64,000 bases of DNA from Ponticaulis sp. (GTDB lineage: Bacteria; Pseudomonadota; Alphaproteobacteria; Caulobacterales; Hyphomonadaceae). How positions within the stretch are numbered: position 1 is the stretch's first letter; each line of letters starts with the position of its first letter. The position numbers and the translations under genes were made by a program. The notes under the pieces were generated by a model, which was not told the DNA's origin, did not search any database, and saw nothing but the letters and a program-made list of their open reading frames with translations. The DNA is taken from NCBI GenBank assembly GCA_002723155.1, contig PBNO01000004.1:268095-332094 (forward strand). The letters are read 5' to 3'. This document shows, in pieces, positions 45,371-54,383 of this stretch.

Positions 45371-46309
45371 TTAGATTGAGAGGCCTCTCACGGCTCGCTC
45401 TTCCAGCAAAGCCATATGCTCCGGATTAGCCTGGATCACCTTGCGGGTGTCCAGATCGAAGGTCACAGCCACGGCCTCTGATGTACACCATGCTTTGCCG
45501 GTACGCGGGTCCATGATCCAGTGAACGAGACTGTGCACCTTTGGCATGACTTTGCCGAGACCGGTGCGGACTTCGACAATATCACCAGCTTTCGGCCACG
45601 CGCGGTATTTGAGGCGGTATTCCAGAACGGCAGCGCCAGAGCGTACCTTTTCGCCTTTGGCTTCTGCGGCTTTGGCGACTTCATCGCGCCATGCCGCCAT
45701 AAGGTTTGGAACAGAATCAGAAACGCGCCCGATAAAGTGTTCCGGCATCATGCGGCCATGTGAGTCGCATTGCTGAATCTGAACTGCACCGCGCCCGATA
45801 ACTGGCACGCCGAGTGTCTCCGGAAGTGACGCGACGGCTTCATTGTCAGGCAGGCACGGGCCTTCAGGATCAAGCGAGCGCGGGGCAGTGTGTTCTGGCG
45901 GCGTTACGCGCAGCTTTTCAAAAGCTGCGAGTGTTTCATCCTTCCAGGCAAAGCCGCGAAGTGTTTTCGATTCGACATGGCGAACCCGTGTGCGGAAGAC
46001 TGCTGCGGTGTCACCTGAAACAGCGTGAATAAGCTCCTGATATAGAACGACTTCTGTCTCGGTCACTTCAAGAACGCCGCCCACCATATAGATAGGGCGT
46101 CCCGGATGAACTTCCTTCATGAAGCGAATGTGCTGGTCTACTGGCACCAGTGTGGAGGAATTCTCCGGCGTGAAGGCATTCGGCAGCCCAATCGCATGCG
46201 CGAGAATCTGGAGGCCTTCGGTCTGCTTGTTCACATAGAAACGCACATTCATGTGCCCCATCTCATCGCATTCCCATGTGTTGGTGATGCCTCGATAGAG
46301 CTCGATCAT
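45371..46309 (-). CDS. Double-hotdog acyl-CoA thioesterase
   Basis: A 312-residue protein with two hotdog domains. The first (about 5-115) has WECDEMGHMNVRFYVNKQTEG, the 4-hydroxybenzoyl-CoA thioesterase-like motif with its acidic residue; the second (about 165-300) is related (HGRMMPEHFIGRVSDSVP). GAGGG precedes the ATG. It lies upstream of the acyl-CoA ligase in the same direction, and the pair may act on one kind of CoA ester. Substrate unknown. Confidence 0.82.
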   Translation of the reverse strand: MIELYRGITNTWECDEMGHMNVRFYVNKQTEGLQILAHAIGLPNAFTPENSSTLVPVDQHIRFMKEVHPGRPIYMVGGVLEVTETEVVLYQELIHAVSGDTAAVFRTRVRHVESKTLRGFAWKDETLAAFEKLRVTPPEHTAPRSLDPEGPCLPDNEAVASLPETLGVPVIGRGAVQIQQCDSHGRMMPEHFIGRVSDSVPNLMAAWRDEVAKAAEAKGEKVRSGAAVLEYRLKYRAWPKAGDIVEVRTGLGKVMPKVHSLVHWIMDPRTGKAWCTSEAVAVTFDLDTRKVIQANPEHMALLEERAVRGLSI

Positions 46310-46425
46310 GCTGGTTCCCTCGCGTTGTTTTCAGCTTTGGTGCTGGTTGTTCGGACAACTGTAGAGGGGGTGATGTGATTTGCCTACAGCTCGCGTCGCG
46401 GCAGGTAGTGAATTTATTCGAGGCC

Positions 46426-47448
46426 TTAGCGGGTGGCAGCGCTTTCCCGCGCGAGGTCGATCAGCCGGGCTGTAACGACCGCCTGATCCGGCAGAACGGG
46501 TAGGGGAGAACCAGAGCGTAAAGCGCCTGCCAGCGTAGTGTAAAACGTCAACCAGTTTCCAGTCTCAATGGTGAGGGCTTCACTGGCGCCATCAGGCATG
46601 AGCAACTTTCCGGAGAGGTGCCCTTCAGGTCGGCCGAACACTGGATCACCGGCTGGAATATTGTCCCGAAGTTGAGGCTCTTGCGGATCAAAGCCTTCCA
46701 TCGTCAGGCTGGCTTTGGTGCCATCAAGGCGGATTTCCCGCGACGGACCAGCTGCGAGCGACGACGAAGAAAGTTGCACGCGCAGGCCATCCGGATACCC
46801 GAAATTGATCAGGAAGCTGTCATCCACCGCGTCTGGCGCATTGCTACGTGCGGACCAGATATCGGCCTCAATCCATTCTGGTGGACCGAACAGCGTCACA
46901 GCCTGATCAATGAGATGCGCCCCGAGATCTATAAATACGCCCGAGCCGAGGCCGGGCTTTTCACGCCAGCGGTCGCGGACTTCATTGCGATGACGGTGCC
47001 ACGCGGAAACGAGGCGTACCGGCTTGCCGATCTCGTTATTATCAATGGCGCGCTTCAGGGTCAGGAAATCTGAGTCCCACCGACGATTCTGGAAAACAGT
47101 GAGCGGTGTGCCCGTCGTTTCAGATAGCTCCGCCAGCGCTTCAACTTCCCCCGCCGTAACCCCAAGAGGCTTTTCGACGAGTACTGGAATACCGGCCTCT
47201 AGTGCCTGACGTGTCTGATCAGCGTGGAGATGGGACGGCGTTGCAATGACGAGCAGTTCCGGCTTAGCGGCGATCAGGTCGTCAAACGTGGCAACCGCAA
47301 CTGCGTCAGGCCAGACTTCAGCGACTTCTTCCGCGCGGCTCGTCTGGACGTGGCGCACATCGAAGCCGCCTGCTTTAAGAAGCGGAGAATGAAGAATGCG
47401 GCCGGCAAGGCCAAACCCTGCCAGTGCTGTACGGATAGGGGATTTCAT
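46426..47448 (-). CDS. Gfo/Idh/MocA-family oxidoreductase
   Basis: A 340-residue NAD(P)-dependent sugar- or related oxidoreductase. The Rossmann start TALAGFGLAGRILHSPLL and the catalytic EKPLGVTAGE motif (Lys of EKP) and LGAHLIDQAVTLFGPP are clear. The substrate is unknown. The gene starts 11 bases beyond the zur stop on the same strand and is probably co-transcribed with zur. Confidence 0.88.
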   Translation of the reverse strand: MKSPIRTALAGFGLAGRILHSPLLKAGGFDVRHVQTSRAEEVAEVWPDAVAVATFDDLIAAKPELLVIATPSHLHADQTRQALEAGIPVLVEKPLGVTAGEVEALAELSETTGTPLTVFQNRRWDSDFLTLKRAIDNNEIGKPVRLVSAWHRHRNEVRDRWREKPGLGSGVFIDLGAHLIDQAVTLFGPPEWIEADIWSARSNAPDAVDDSFLINFGYPDGLRVQLSSSSLAAGPSREIRLDGTKASLTMEGFDPQEPQLRDNIPAGDPVFGRPEGHLSGKLLMPDGASEALTIETGNWLTFYTTLAGALRSGSPLPVLPDQAVVTARLIDLARESAATR

Positions 47449-47459
47449 TCAGTCGCGGA

Positions 47460-47927
47460 TCAGGCTGCGGCCGCGCAATTCGCGCATTTGCCGTGTACTT
47501 CCATCACGCTGGATGTGCGATCAAACCCTGCGGCCTGAACCTCTTCATCCAGCGCAGCATGGGTTTTGTCGGCATGCAGCTCTGAGATAGCTTTGCAGTT
47601 ATCGCAGATCAGGAAAACCGCCATATGTTTGTGGCCCCAATGGCCGCACGCAACATAGGCGTTCAGGCTCTCAATCTTGTGGGCGAGACCCATTTCCAGA
47701 AGGAATTCAAGCGCGCGGTAAACCGTCGGCGGCTTGGCTGCACCTTCGCCATCAAGGCGTTGAAGCAGATCATAGGCTTTTGCTGGCTCGCGGTGTTCCA
47801 GCATAAGGCTGAGAACCTTGCGACGGATCTTTGTCAGACGCGCGCCGCGTGCTTCGCATACGGCTTCTGCTTCATTCAGAGCTTCATCGACGTCAGTCGG
47901 AGCGCAATCAAGATGTGAGTCGGTCAT
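47460..47927 (-). CDS. zur: Fur-family regulator, Zur-like
   Basis: A 155-residue Fur superfamily repressor. The winged helix holds TKIRRKVLSLMLEHREPAKAYDLLQRL and KPPTVYRALEFLLEMGLAHKIESLNAYVAC, a sequence typical of Zur; the dimerisation domain has structural zinc Cys pairs CDNC and CANC. The target would be zinc-uptake genes, none of which is in the window. I chose ATG 47927 (MTDSHLD...) because the upstream extension is Arg-rich and lacks a ribosome site. It lies directly upstream of the Gfo/Idh gene. Confidence 0.88.
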   Translation of the reverse strand: MTDSHLDCAPTDVDEALNEAEAVCEARGARLTKIRRKVLSLMLEHREPAKAYDLLQRLDGEGAAKPPTVYRALEFLLEMGLAHKIESLNAYVACGHWGHKHMAVFLICDNCKAISELHADKTHAALDEEVQAAGFDRTSSVMEVHGKCANCAAAA

Positions 47928-48026
47928 AGGTCTTTTTCGCAGGAATGGCGCATTTCGCCAAGTCCTAACCCGCAGGGTGCGAATACGAGAGAGCGCCCGT
48001 GACATACGGGCGCTGCGTGGTCGCTG

Positions 48027-48302
48027 TTAGCGTCGATCCATAACCAGCCAGACTGCGTGCACCTGCGCTGGCAGATAGAACAGAATGGTGAGCAGCAGGT
48101 TCAGCCAGAAGTGACCACGAAAACCGGTCACGAGGAATGCTGCAAGCGGTGGAATGAGAATAGCCAGGACGATCAGAAGGATGCGGCTTGCGACGCCATC
48201 TTCTGCTCTGTCATCGCCGTAATCGCGGAAGGCGTGGCGACGACGATCATAACGGCGCTCATAGTCGTATGAGTCATAACCATCATTATATCGGACGTTC
48301 AT
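48027..48302 (-). CDS. Pmp3/YqaE-family membrane protein
   Basis: A 91-residue protein with a Tyr/Arg/Asp-rich N-terminus (about 1-38) followed by the two-helix Pmp3 domain (ILLIVLAILIPPLAAFLVTG and FWLNLLLTILFYLPAQVHAVWLV). The family is linked to membrane potential and salt or cold stress. The charged N-terminal extension is longer than in E. coli YqaE. AAGG precedes the ATG at 48302. Confidence 0.87.
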   Translation of the reverse strand: MNVRYNDGYDSYDYERRYDRRRHAFRDYGDDRAEDGVASRILLIVLAILIPPLAAFLVTGFRGHFWLNLLLTILFYLPAQVHAVWLVMDRR

Positions 48303-48381
48303 TGTATTGCCTTTCAAACAAATCTTATTGAAAAACAATATAACTGATTATTCGGAAAACGCAAGCGGATTTATCGAAAAA

Positions 48382-48410
48382 CATAAAACAGGCCGTCCGT
48401 AGGGACGACC
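48382..48410 (-). terminator. Intrinsic terminator of the small membrane gene
   Basis: On the minus strand GGTCGTCC and GGACGGCC pair with one G-U around CTAC, followed by a T-rich stretch (TGTTTTATG). It lies 32 bases past the stop of the 58-residue gene. Confidence 0.75.
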
Positions 48411-48441
48411 CGCCTTATTAGTTTCTAGCTTGAAAGTCCGG

Positions 48442-48618
48442 CTATTCGCGAACTTCGATGCCGTCTTCATTCACTGAAATCGAGAAGTCTGCATCGTCAG
48501 ACGGCGTGCCTTCAAGGCCACCGAAATAGTAGACACCGAATGCGGCGACGACTGCGACGAGCGCGCCAACGATGAAGTAAATTGCGCCATTACCGCTATT
48601 GGAATTGTTATTAGCCAT
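48442..48618 (-). CDS. Small single-pass membrane protein (58 residues)
   Basis: A 58-residue protein below the length limit of most gene finders. A short Asn/Ser/Gly-rich N-terminus, one hydrophobic helix (about 12-31, AIYFIVGALVAVVAAFGVYYF) and an acidic C-terminus (GTPSDDADFSISVNEDG). AGGAG lies seven bases upstream of the ATG, and a terminator follows, so it is a convincing gene. Family unknown. Confidence 0.72.
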   Translation of the reverse strand: MANNNSNSGNGAIYFIVGALVAVVAAFGVYYFGGLEGTPSDDADFSISVNEDGIEVRE

Positions 48619-48709
48619 TTCCGTCTCCTGTAATCAGAACGCGTTTTTGCGATGAGGAGAAAACGGAATTGTAGCTACACGGTTCCAAAATACCGTATTT
48701 CAGCGCCCG

Positions 48710-48823
48710 CTAGCCGGCGCTGAAGAAATAGATGTTAAGATGCCAGGCGAGGACGCAGGCGAGATAAATCGAGAAGAAAATGGCGAAGAGTGCCGCCAGA
48801 TCATCGACGAATTTTTTTGTCAC
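48710..48823 (-). CDS. Very small membrane protein downstream of moxR (37 residues)
   Basis: A 37-residue frame starting at GTG 48823, with AAAGGAG seven bases upstream, the site overlapping the end of moxR. The product is MTKKFVDDLAALFAIFF followed by more hydrophobic residues, ending FFSAG: a single membrane helix. The strong ribosome site and 17-bp distance from moxR suggest co-expression. Coding is not proved by codon bias at this size. Confidence 0.55.
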   Translation of the reverse strand: MTKKFVDDLAALFAIFFSIYLACVLAWHLNIYFFSAG

Positions 48824-48840
48824 CTGCTGCTCCTTTCAGA

Positions 48841-49698
48841 TCAGCCCTCAGGACCGCGGCGTTCGCGGCGGGAGAGGAATGCCAGACGCTCGAACAGCTG
48901 AATATCTGCCTCGTTCTTGAGAAGCGCGCCATGAAGTGGCGGTGTCAGCTTGTCCGGATTCTGCTCTTTCAGCGTGTCCAGATCCACATCTTCATTCATG
49001 AGGAGTTTCAGCCAGTCGAGTAGCTCTGAGGTAGACGGCTTCTTCTTCATACCCGGAAGGTCGCGCATGGAGTAGAAGGTCTGCAGCGCGTCTTTAACGA
49101 GCTTCTGCTTGATGCCCGGATAGTGGACTTCGACGATGTCGCGCATCGTCTGGTCGTCAGGGAATTTGATATAGTGGAAGAAGCAGCGGCGCAGGAACGC
49201 GTCCGGAAGCTCTTTCTCATTGTTCGACGTAATGATGATGATCGGGCGCTGCTTTGCTTTGATCGTCTTGTCGAGCTCGTAACAGTAGAACTCCATGCGA
49301 TCGAGCTCTTGCAGGAGGTCGTTCGGGAATTCGATATCGGCTTTGTCGATCTCGTCTACGAGCAGTACCGGGCGCTTTTCAGCTTCAAACGCTTCCCAGA
49401 GCTTGCCCTTCTTGATGTAGTTGGAGATGTCCGTCGCGCGCTCATCACCCATCTGGCCATCACGCAGACGCGATACGGCGTCATACTCATAAAGGCCTTG
49501 GTGCGCTTTGGTGGTGGACTTTACGTGCCATTCGATCAGCTCTGTGCCGAGCGCTTTAGCAACTTCGATCGCGAGAACGGTTTTACCCGTGCCCGGCTCA
49601 CCTTTGATCAGAAGAGGGCGCTCCAGCATGATCGCAGCATTGACTGCGACCTGCAGGTCGTCTGTCGCCACATAGTTATCTGATCCTTCAAAACGCAT
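48841..49698 (-). CDS. MoxR-family AAA+ ATPase
   Basis: A 285-residue AAA+ ATPase. Walker A is GEPGTGKT (33-40), Walker B VLLVDEIDKAD, and sensor 1 IIITSNNEKELPDAFLRRCFFHYI. MoxR ATPases act with VWA proteins to mature metalloenzymes or complexes. The CoxE-like VWA protein at 33.3-32.1 kb is the probable partner, some 16 kb away and on the same strand. ATG 49698 (MRFEGSDN...) follows GGGAGAGG. Confidence 0.9.
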   Translation of the reverse strand: MRFEGSDNYVATDDLQVAVNAAIMLERPLLIKGEPGTGKTVLAIEVAKALGTELIEWHVKSTTKAHQGLYEYDAVSRLRDGQMGDERATDISNYIKKGKLWEAFEAEKRPVLLVDEIDKADIEFPNDLLQELDRMEFYCYELDKTIKAKQRPIIIITSNNEKELPDAFLRRCFFHYIKFPDDQTMRDIVEVHYPGIKQKLVKDALQTFYSMRDLPGMKKKPSTSELLDWLKLLMNEDVDLDTLKEQNPDKLTPPLHGALLKNEADIQLFERLAFLSRRERRGPEG

Positions 49699-49866
49699 AA
49701 AACCTCTCCCGCGGGTCGAACTGATTATTGGCGCTAACACTAGTTCATGCCGCGCATGTTGCAAGCGCTAACCATGCGTCACGCAGCGGAAGAATTTGCA
49801 ATGACGAAAACTCATGATAGCCCAGTATCACAATATGTATCGCCGCAGCGCGATCAGGGAGGAAAA

Positions 49867-51753
49867 ATGAAACATCTCTTCAAAGGGCTTACCGCCCTCA
49901 GCCTGTGCTGCGTTGCGCCTGACTCTTTTGCTCAAAGCGAAGGTGATGCGCCGCATCCGGGCGCGGCTGTTTACGAAGAGTATTGCGCCGCCTGCCATGA
50001 CAATAGTGAAATGACACGCGCGCCGAGCATGGATGCGTTGAACCAGTTCGACCGGACGCAGGTTCGCGCCGCGCTCGTTTCCGGCATTATGAGTGCACAG
50101 GGCGGGATGCTTTCCTCCGCCGAACTGGAAGCCGTTGCAGATTATCTTGGGCGTGCTGGCCCGGTGGAGACGAACTGGACCGAGGCCATGATGTGTGAGG
50201 CTGATCGCGCCGCGCCATCCCTCAGTGCGACACCGACGGTCACGACATTCGGTTTTGACCTCAATAATTCACGTCAGCTCAGTTATGAGCAGGCGGGCCT
50301 TGCTGCCGAGGATTTTGAAAATCTGGAACTGGCCTGGGCGGTAGGTTTCCCGGGTGCTGTTTCCATGCGCTCTCAGGCGGCTGTCGTCGGTACGTCTATT
50401 TTCCTGCCCGTCGGCGAGAGCGATCAGCGCCTGTTCGCCTTTGATATTGGCGGCGAAGAGCCGTGCATTGAGTGGATTTACGATACGGATATGACGCTCC
50501 GCTCCAGCGCAGCTTATGGCGTGCTGCCAGATGGAACCGAGGCAGTTTTCGTGGGTGATCGGGCGGGCGATGTTCACATGCTGAAGGCCGAGACGGGCGA
50601 GCTTGTCTGGAAAGCGCCAGCCGGTCTGTTCGGTGGGTCAATGATCACGGGTACGCCGGTTCTTTTCGAAGACCGTGTATTTGTGCCGATCTCACAGGCG
50701 GAGATCATGCAAGGCGCGAACAATGCTCACCTGTGCTGCACGACGCATGGCGGCGTGGTTGCGCTCGACGCAATGACGGGCGAACGCATCTGGGAAATGC
50801 ACACAATGCCGGATGCAGAACCGGTGCGCGATCGCGGCGATGGCCAGATGTTGCTCGGTCCATCCGGCGCGCCGATCTGGAATTCGCCTTCGATCGATCC
50901 GGCGCGTCGCCAACTTTATGTCGGCACAGGTGAGGCGACCTCTCCGCCTGCACATCCGAACACAGATGCGCTGATCGCGGTCGATATTGATACAGGTGAT
51001 ATCAACTGGTCCTATCAAGCGACGGCGAACGATATCTTCCTCGTAGGCTGCCGGAGTGAAGAACAACTCAACTGCGTTCCACGCACGGAAACGGTTTTCC
51101 GTGACGTAGACTTTGGCGCGTCCACGATTCTGGCAACCACGCCATCAGGCCGTGAGCTTCTGATTGGCGGCCAAAAGTCCGGAACGGTCTGGGCGCTTGA
51201 TCCCGCCTCCGGTGAGGTGGTCTGGCGCCGTGATATTGGCACGGGCGGGCCAAGCGGCGGCATTCATTGGGGCATCGCGGCCGATGAAACCCACGTTTAC
51301 GCGCCAATCTCTTTTCCGGGTCGTGACCTGCCGGATCAGACGGTGCCAGATGACATCAAGCCGGGGATTTATGCGGTGAACCTCGAAACCGGTGAGATCG
51401 ACTGGGCCTTCCATGTCGAAGCGACATGTACAGAAGATGATCGGGTGTTCACACCGCGCTGTGCCATGGCGTACGGCCTGTCCGGTGCGCCGTCTGTCAT
51501 TGGTGATTATGTCGTGACGGGTGGTCTTGATGGCATTCTTTATGTGCTGAACCGTGAAACCGGTGAACTGGTCTGGCAGTACCGGACCGCCCGCGAGTTC
51601 GAGACGATGAATGGCGTCGACGCGCATGGTGCAGCTATTGATAATGCCTCCATCATCGCAACCAACGGGCTCCTCATAATGAATTCGGGCTATGGCCTGT
51701 TCGGGGCAGGGGCAGGCAATGTGATGCTCGCCTTCCGTCCAAAGGCCGACTGA
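49867..51753 (+). CDS. Cytochrome c-PQQ dehydrogenase (polyvinyl-alcohol dehydrogenase-like)
   Basis: A 628-residue periplasmic quinoprotein. After a signal peptide (to about residue 23, AQS), a cytochrome c domain binds haem at Cys40-A-A-Cys43-His44. The rest is a PQQ-type beta-propeller with repeated W-motifs (ALDPASGEVVWRRD, VNLETGEIDWAF, LNRETGELVWQYRT) and a vicinal CysCys in HLCCTTHGGVVALDA. Haem at the N-terminus, propeller after, and the Cys pair fit the polyvinyl-alcohol dehydrogenase-like group, which oxidises secondary alcohols. AGGGAGG precedes the ATG at 49867. The real substrate is unknown. Confidence 0.85.
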   Translation: MKHLFKGLTALSLCCVAPDSFAQSEGDAPHPGAAVYEEYCAACHDNSEMTRAPSMDALNQFDRTQVRAALVSGIMSAQGGMLSSAELEAVADYLGRAGPVETNWTEAMMCEADRAAPSLSATPTVTTFGFDLNNSRQLSYEQAGLAAEDFENLELAWAVGFPGAVSMRSQAAVVGTSIFLPVGESDQRLFAFDIGGEEPCIEWIYDTDMTLRSSAAYGVLPDGTEAVFVGDRAGDVHMLKAETGELVWKAPAGLFGGSMITGTPVLFEDRVFVPISQAEIMQGANNAHLCCTTHGGVVALDAMTGERIWEMHTMPDAEPVRDRGDGQMLLGPSGAPIWNSPSIDPARRQLYVGTGEATSPPAHPNTDALIAVDIDTGDINWSYQATANDIFLVGCRSEEQLNCVPRTETVFRDVDFGASTILATTPSGRELLIGGQKSGTVWALDPASGEVVWRRDIGTGGPSGGIHWGIAADETHVYAPISFPGRDLPDQTVPDDIKPGIYAVNLETGEIDWAFHVEATCTEDDRVFTPRCAMAYGLSGAPSVIGDYVVTGGLDGILYVLNRETGELVWQYRTAREFETMNGVDAHGAAIDNASIIATNGLLIMNSGYGLFGAGAGNVMLAFRPKAD

Positions 51754-51825
51754 TTTACCCGAGGCAATCTGCGCCAGTGAGGGCTGGCGCAGACCGTGAT
51801 ACTGTGTTCGCCGAAAGGTGAGCTC

Positions 51826-52152
51826 ATGCCCAAGCTCGTTAAATTCCTGATCTTCCACGCCTTGCTCGGCTTCGTCATCGCGCTTGCAGGCGTGCTCGTG
51901 ATTTTCGCGCTGGATATTGCGAGCCTTCGGACGTTGATCATGTCATCCGATGTGAAATGGATGGCGGCGTTTGCGCTCATCTTCCTGATGACGATCACCA
52001 TTGCGTCGGTCACCATGGGCGTTGCCGTGATGCGGCTGCCTTATGATGATGACGACGATGATTTGCCGGGCGGCGGTCTGCGACAGCATGATATTGGCGG
52101 AATGATCCTCGGGCATCACATTCTTCAGCCTGCAAAAATCCGTCGCTCATAG
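51826..52152 (+). CDS. Hypothetical small membrane protein
   Basis: A 108-residue protein with two hydrophobic helices (about 8-35 and 45-68) and a polar tail rich in Asp (DDDDDDLPGGG). AAGGTGAG precedes the ATG at 51826. Family not recognised; it lies 72 bases beyond the PQQ dehydrogenase on the same strand and may be linked to it. Confidence 0.6.
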   Translation: MPKLVKFLIFHALLGFVIALAGVLVIFALDIASLRTLIMSSDVKWMAAFALIFLMTITIASVTMGVAVMRLPYDDDDDDLPGGGLRQHDIGGMILGHHILQPAKIRRS

Positions 52153-52256
52153 CCGCTCTGCCCGAGATTCAGGCTCGGCCCCGCTTTCTTCCAAACAGGG
52201 TTTGCCATGGCGAATTTGCCAGCATAGCTTCCCTTACAGGGAAATGGAGAAGGTAG

Positions 52257-54206
52257 ATGACTTTCAAGACAGCGCTCGCAAGCGTGAGCATTCTGGGGCT
52301 GTTGGCTGCGTGCGGACCAACAACGACCGAACCTGCAGCCGACACAAATGCAGCCGAAACGGTGGAAACAGCGGCAACCGCATTGCCTGAATATGATGCC
52401 GCGGCGTTCTTTGATACGGTTTCGCTCGGGAACACATCGCCAAGCGGTTTCGCTTTTTCGCCCGATGGTTCGAAAGTCCTGATCAGCTCTGATGAGACGG
52501 GGATCTACAATGCCTACACAATCGATATCGAAACGGGTGAGCAGGTCGCGCTGACGGATAGCACGGTCGATTCAATCTATGTCGACTCGTTCTTCCCGAA
52601 TGACGAACGCATTCTCTACAACGCGGATAATGGCGGCGACGAGCTGAACCATGTGTTTGTTCGCGAGCTTGATGGGACAGTCACGGATCTGACGCCGACG
52701 GAGAATACCAAAGCCGGCTTTATGGGCTGGAGCGATGATGGCAGCACATTCTATGTCATCACCAATGAGCGTGATCCGCGCTTCTTCGACGTCTACGCCT
52801 ATAGCGCTGAAGACTATTCACGCGAAATGATCCTCGAGAACAATGATGGTTACAGCCCGGCCGAAGTGTCCTCTGATGGCGCATACATTGCGCTGGGGCG
52901 TGAGCGGACGGCAGCTGATTCCGATGTCTTCCTGTATGAAGTTGCCACCGGCGAAATGACGCTTGTGACCGAGCATGAGGGCAATATTGCCTATGGTGTT
53001 TACGGCTTTACGCCGGATAATTCTGCTCTGGTCTATGCGACGAACGAATTCGGTGAGTTCAATCAGGCCTGGGAGTACGGCATCGAGTCAGGCGAGAAAA
53101 CCGAACTTGTCAGCGCGGACTGGGACGTCTCTTATGTGAGCTTCTCGCCGTCAGGTGATTATCGCGTGCATGGGGTGAATGCTGACGGCCGCACTGAAGT
53201 GGAAATCACGGCAATCGGTGATGTCGACTTCCCGGGCCTCGATATTCCGCAGGGCCAGATTGGTGGCATTCGTTTCAATCAGGATGAGACGAAAATCGCC
53301 TTTATGCTGAGCCGTGATACGTCTCCGAACAATCTCATGGTTGTCGATCTTGAGACCGGTGAAGCTGAACAGCTGACCAACACGCTGAACCCTGCCATCG
53401 ACGAAGAAGTTCTCGTAGACGCACAGATCGTGCGCTATCCGAGCTTTGACGGTCTGGAAATTCCAAGCATTCTCTATGTGCCGCATGGCGCATCAGCGGA
53501 AAATCCGGTTCCGGCACTCGTCTGGGTGCATGGCGGACCGGGTGGTCAGACACGCGCAGGCTATTCTGCGACCATCCAGCATCTGGTGAACCATGGCTAT
53601 GCCGTTCTTGGCGCGAACAATCGCGGCTCATCCGGCTATGGTAAAACCTTCTATCACATGGATGACCGTCGCCATGGCGAAGTCGACTTGCAGGATATCG
53701 TCTATGGTGAGCGCTGGCTTGCCGAACAGGACTGGGTGAACCCGGATCAGATCGGCATTATTGGCGGCTCTTATGGCGGCTATATGGTCGGCGCAGCACT
53801 CGCGTTCGAACCTGATGTCTTCAAAGTCGGCGTGAACATTTTTGGTGTCATGAACTGGGTCCGCACACTGGAAAGCATTCCGCCGTGGTGGGAGAGCTTC
53901 CGTGAGGCGCTGTATGACGAGATGGGTGACCCTGCGACAGACGGCGAACGTCACCGCGCGATTTCTCCGCTCTTCCATGCGGAGAATATTCAGGTGCCGC
54001 TTCTGGTGGTGCAGGGCGCAAACGACCCGCGCGTTCTGCAGGTGGAAAGCGACGAGATTGTTGAAGCCGTCCGTGAAAACGGCGTTCCGGTGGAATACGT
54101 GATCTTCCCGGATGAGGGCCATGGCTTCTCGAAACGGGAAAACCGGATCACAGCATCGGAAGCTTTTGTGAGTTTCCTCGACACCTATCTGGTCGGCGAA
54201 GAGTAA
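52257..54206 (+). CDS. S9-family prolyl oligopeptidase-type peptidase (lipoprotein)
   Basis: A 649-residue exported serine peptidase. The leader ends in a good lipobox (LGLLAAC). Residues about 50-410 form a WD/beta-propeller domain (repeats such as FSPDGSKVLISSDE and FSPSGDYRVHGVN); about 420-649 is the alpha/beta-hydrolase with Ser505 in GGSYGGYMVG, Asp590 in ANDPRV and His622 in DEGHGF. This is the DPP-IV/acylaminoacyl-peptidase type. GGAGAAGG precedes the ATG. Substrate unknown. Confidence 0.92.
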   Translation: MTFKTALASVSILGLLAACGPTTTEPAADTNAAETVETAATALPEYDAAAFFDTVSLGNTSPSGFAFSPDGSKVLISSDETGIYNAYTIDIETGEQVALTDSTVDSIYVDSFFPNDERILYNADNGGDELNHVFVRELDGTVTDLTPTENTKAGFMGWSDDGSTFYVITNERDPRFFDVYAYSAEDYSREMILENNDGYSPAEVSSDGAYIALGRERTAADSDVFLYEVATGEMTLVTEHEGNIAYGVYGFTPDNSALVYATNEFGEFNQAWEYGIESGEKTELVSADWDVSYVSFSPSGDYRVHGVNADGRTEVEITAIGDVDFPGLDIPQGQIGGIRFNQDETKIAFMLSRDTSPNNLMVVDLETGEAEQLTNTLNPAIDEEVLVDAQIVRYPSFDGLEIPSILYVPHGASAENPVPALVWVHGGPGGQTRAGYSATIQHLVNHGYAVLGANNRGSSGYGKTFYHMDDRRHGEVDLQDIVYGERWLAEQDWVNPDQIGIIGGSYGGYMVGAALAFEPDVFKVGVNIFGVMNWVRTLESIPPWWESFREALYDEMGDPATDGERHRAISPLFHAENIQVPLLVVQGANDPRVLQVESDEIVEAVRENGVPVEYVIFPDEGHGFSKRENRITASEAFVSFLDTYLVGEE

Positions 54207-54214
54207 ATCCGAAG

Positions 54215-54243
54215 AGCCCCGTCAGTCACTGGCGGGGCTTTTT
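54215..54243 (+). terminator. Intrinsic terminator after S9 peptidase
   Basis: AGCCCCGTCAG and CTGGCGGGGCT pair with one wobble around TCA, followed by five T. Confidence 0.9.
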
Positions 54244-54383
54244 CTTCCATATTCCTTCAACTTTTGTCGTGTCTGAGGTGAATTTTCGCGCGCACGCTCG
54301 AGAGGACTATCGACTCTTTCAATTCAGGCTTATAAGCCCGTCGCACAGAACGTTTCCACAGAATGAGCCAGAGAGGATATCTC

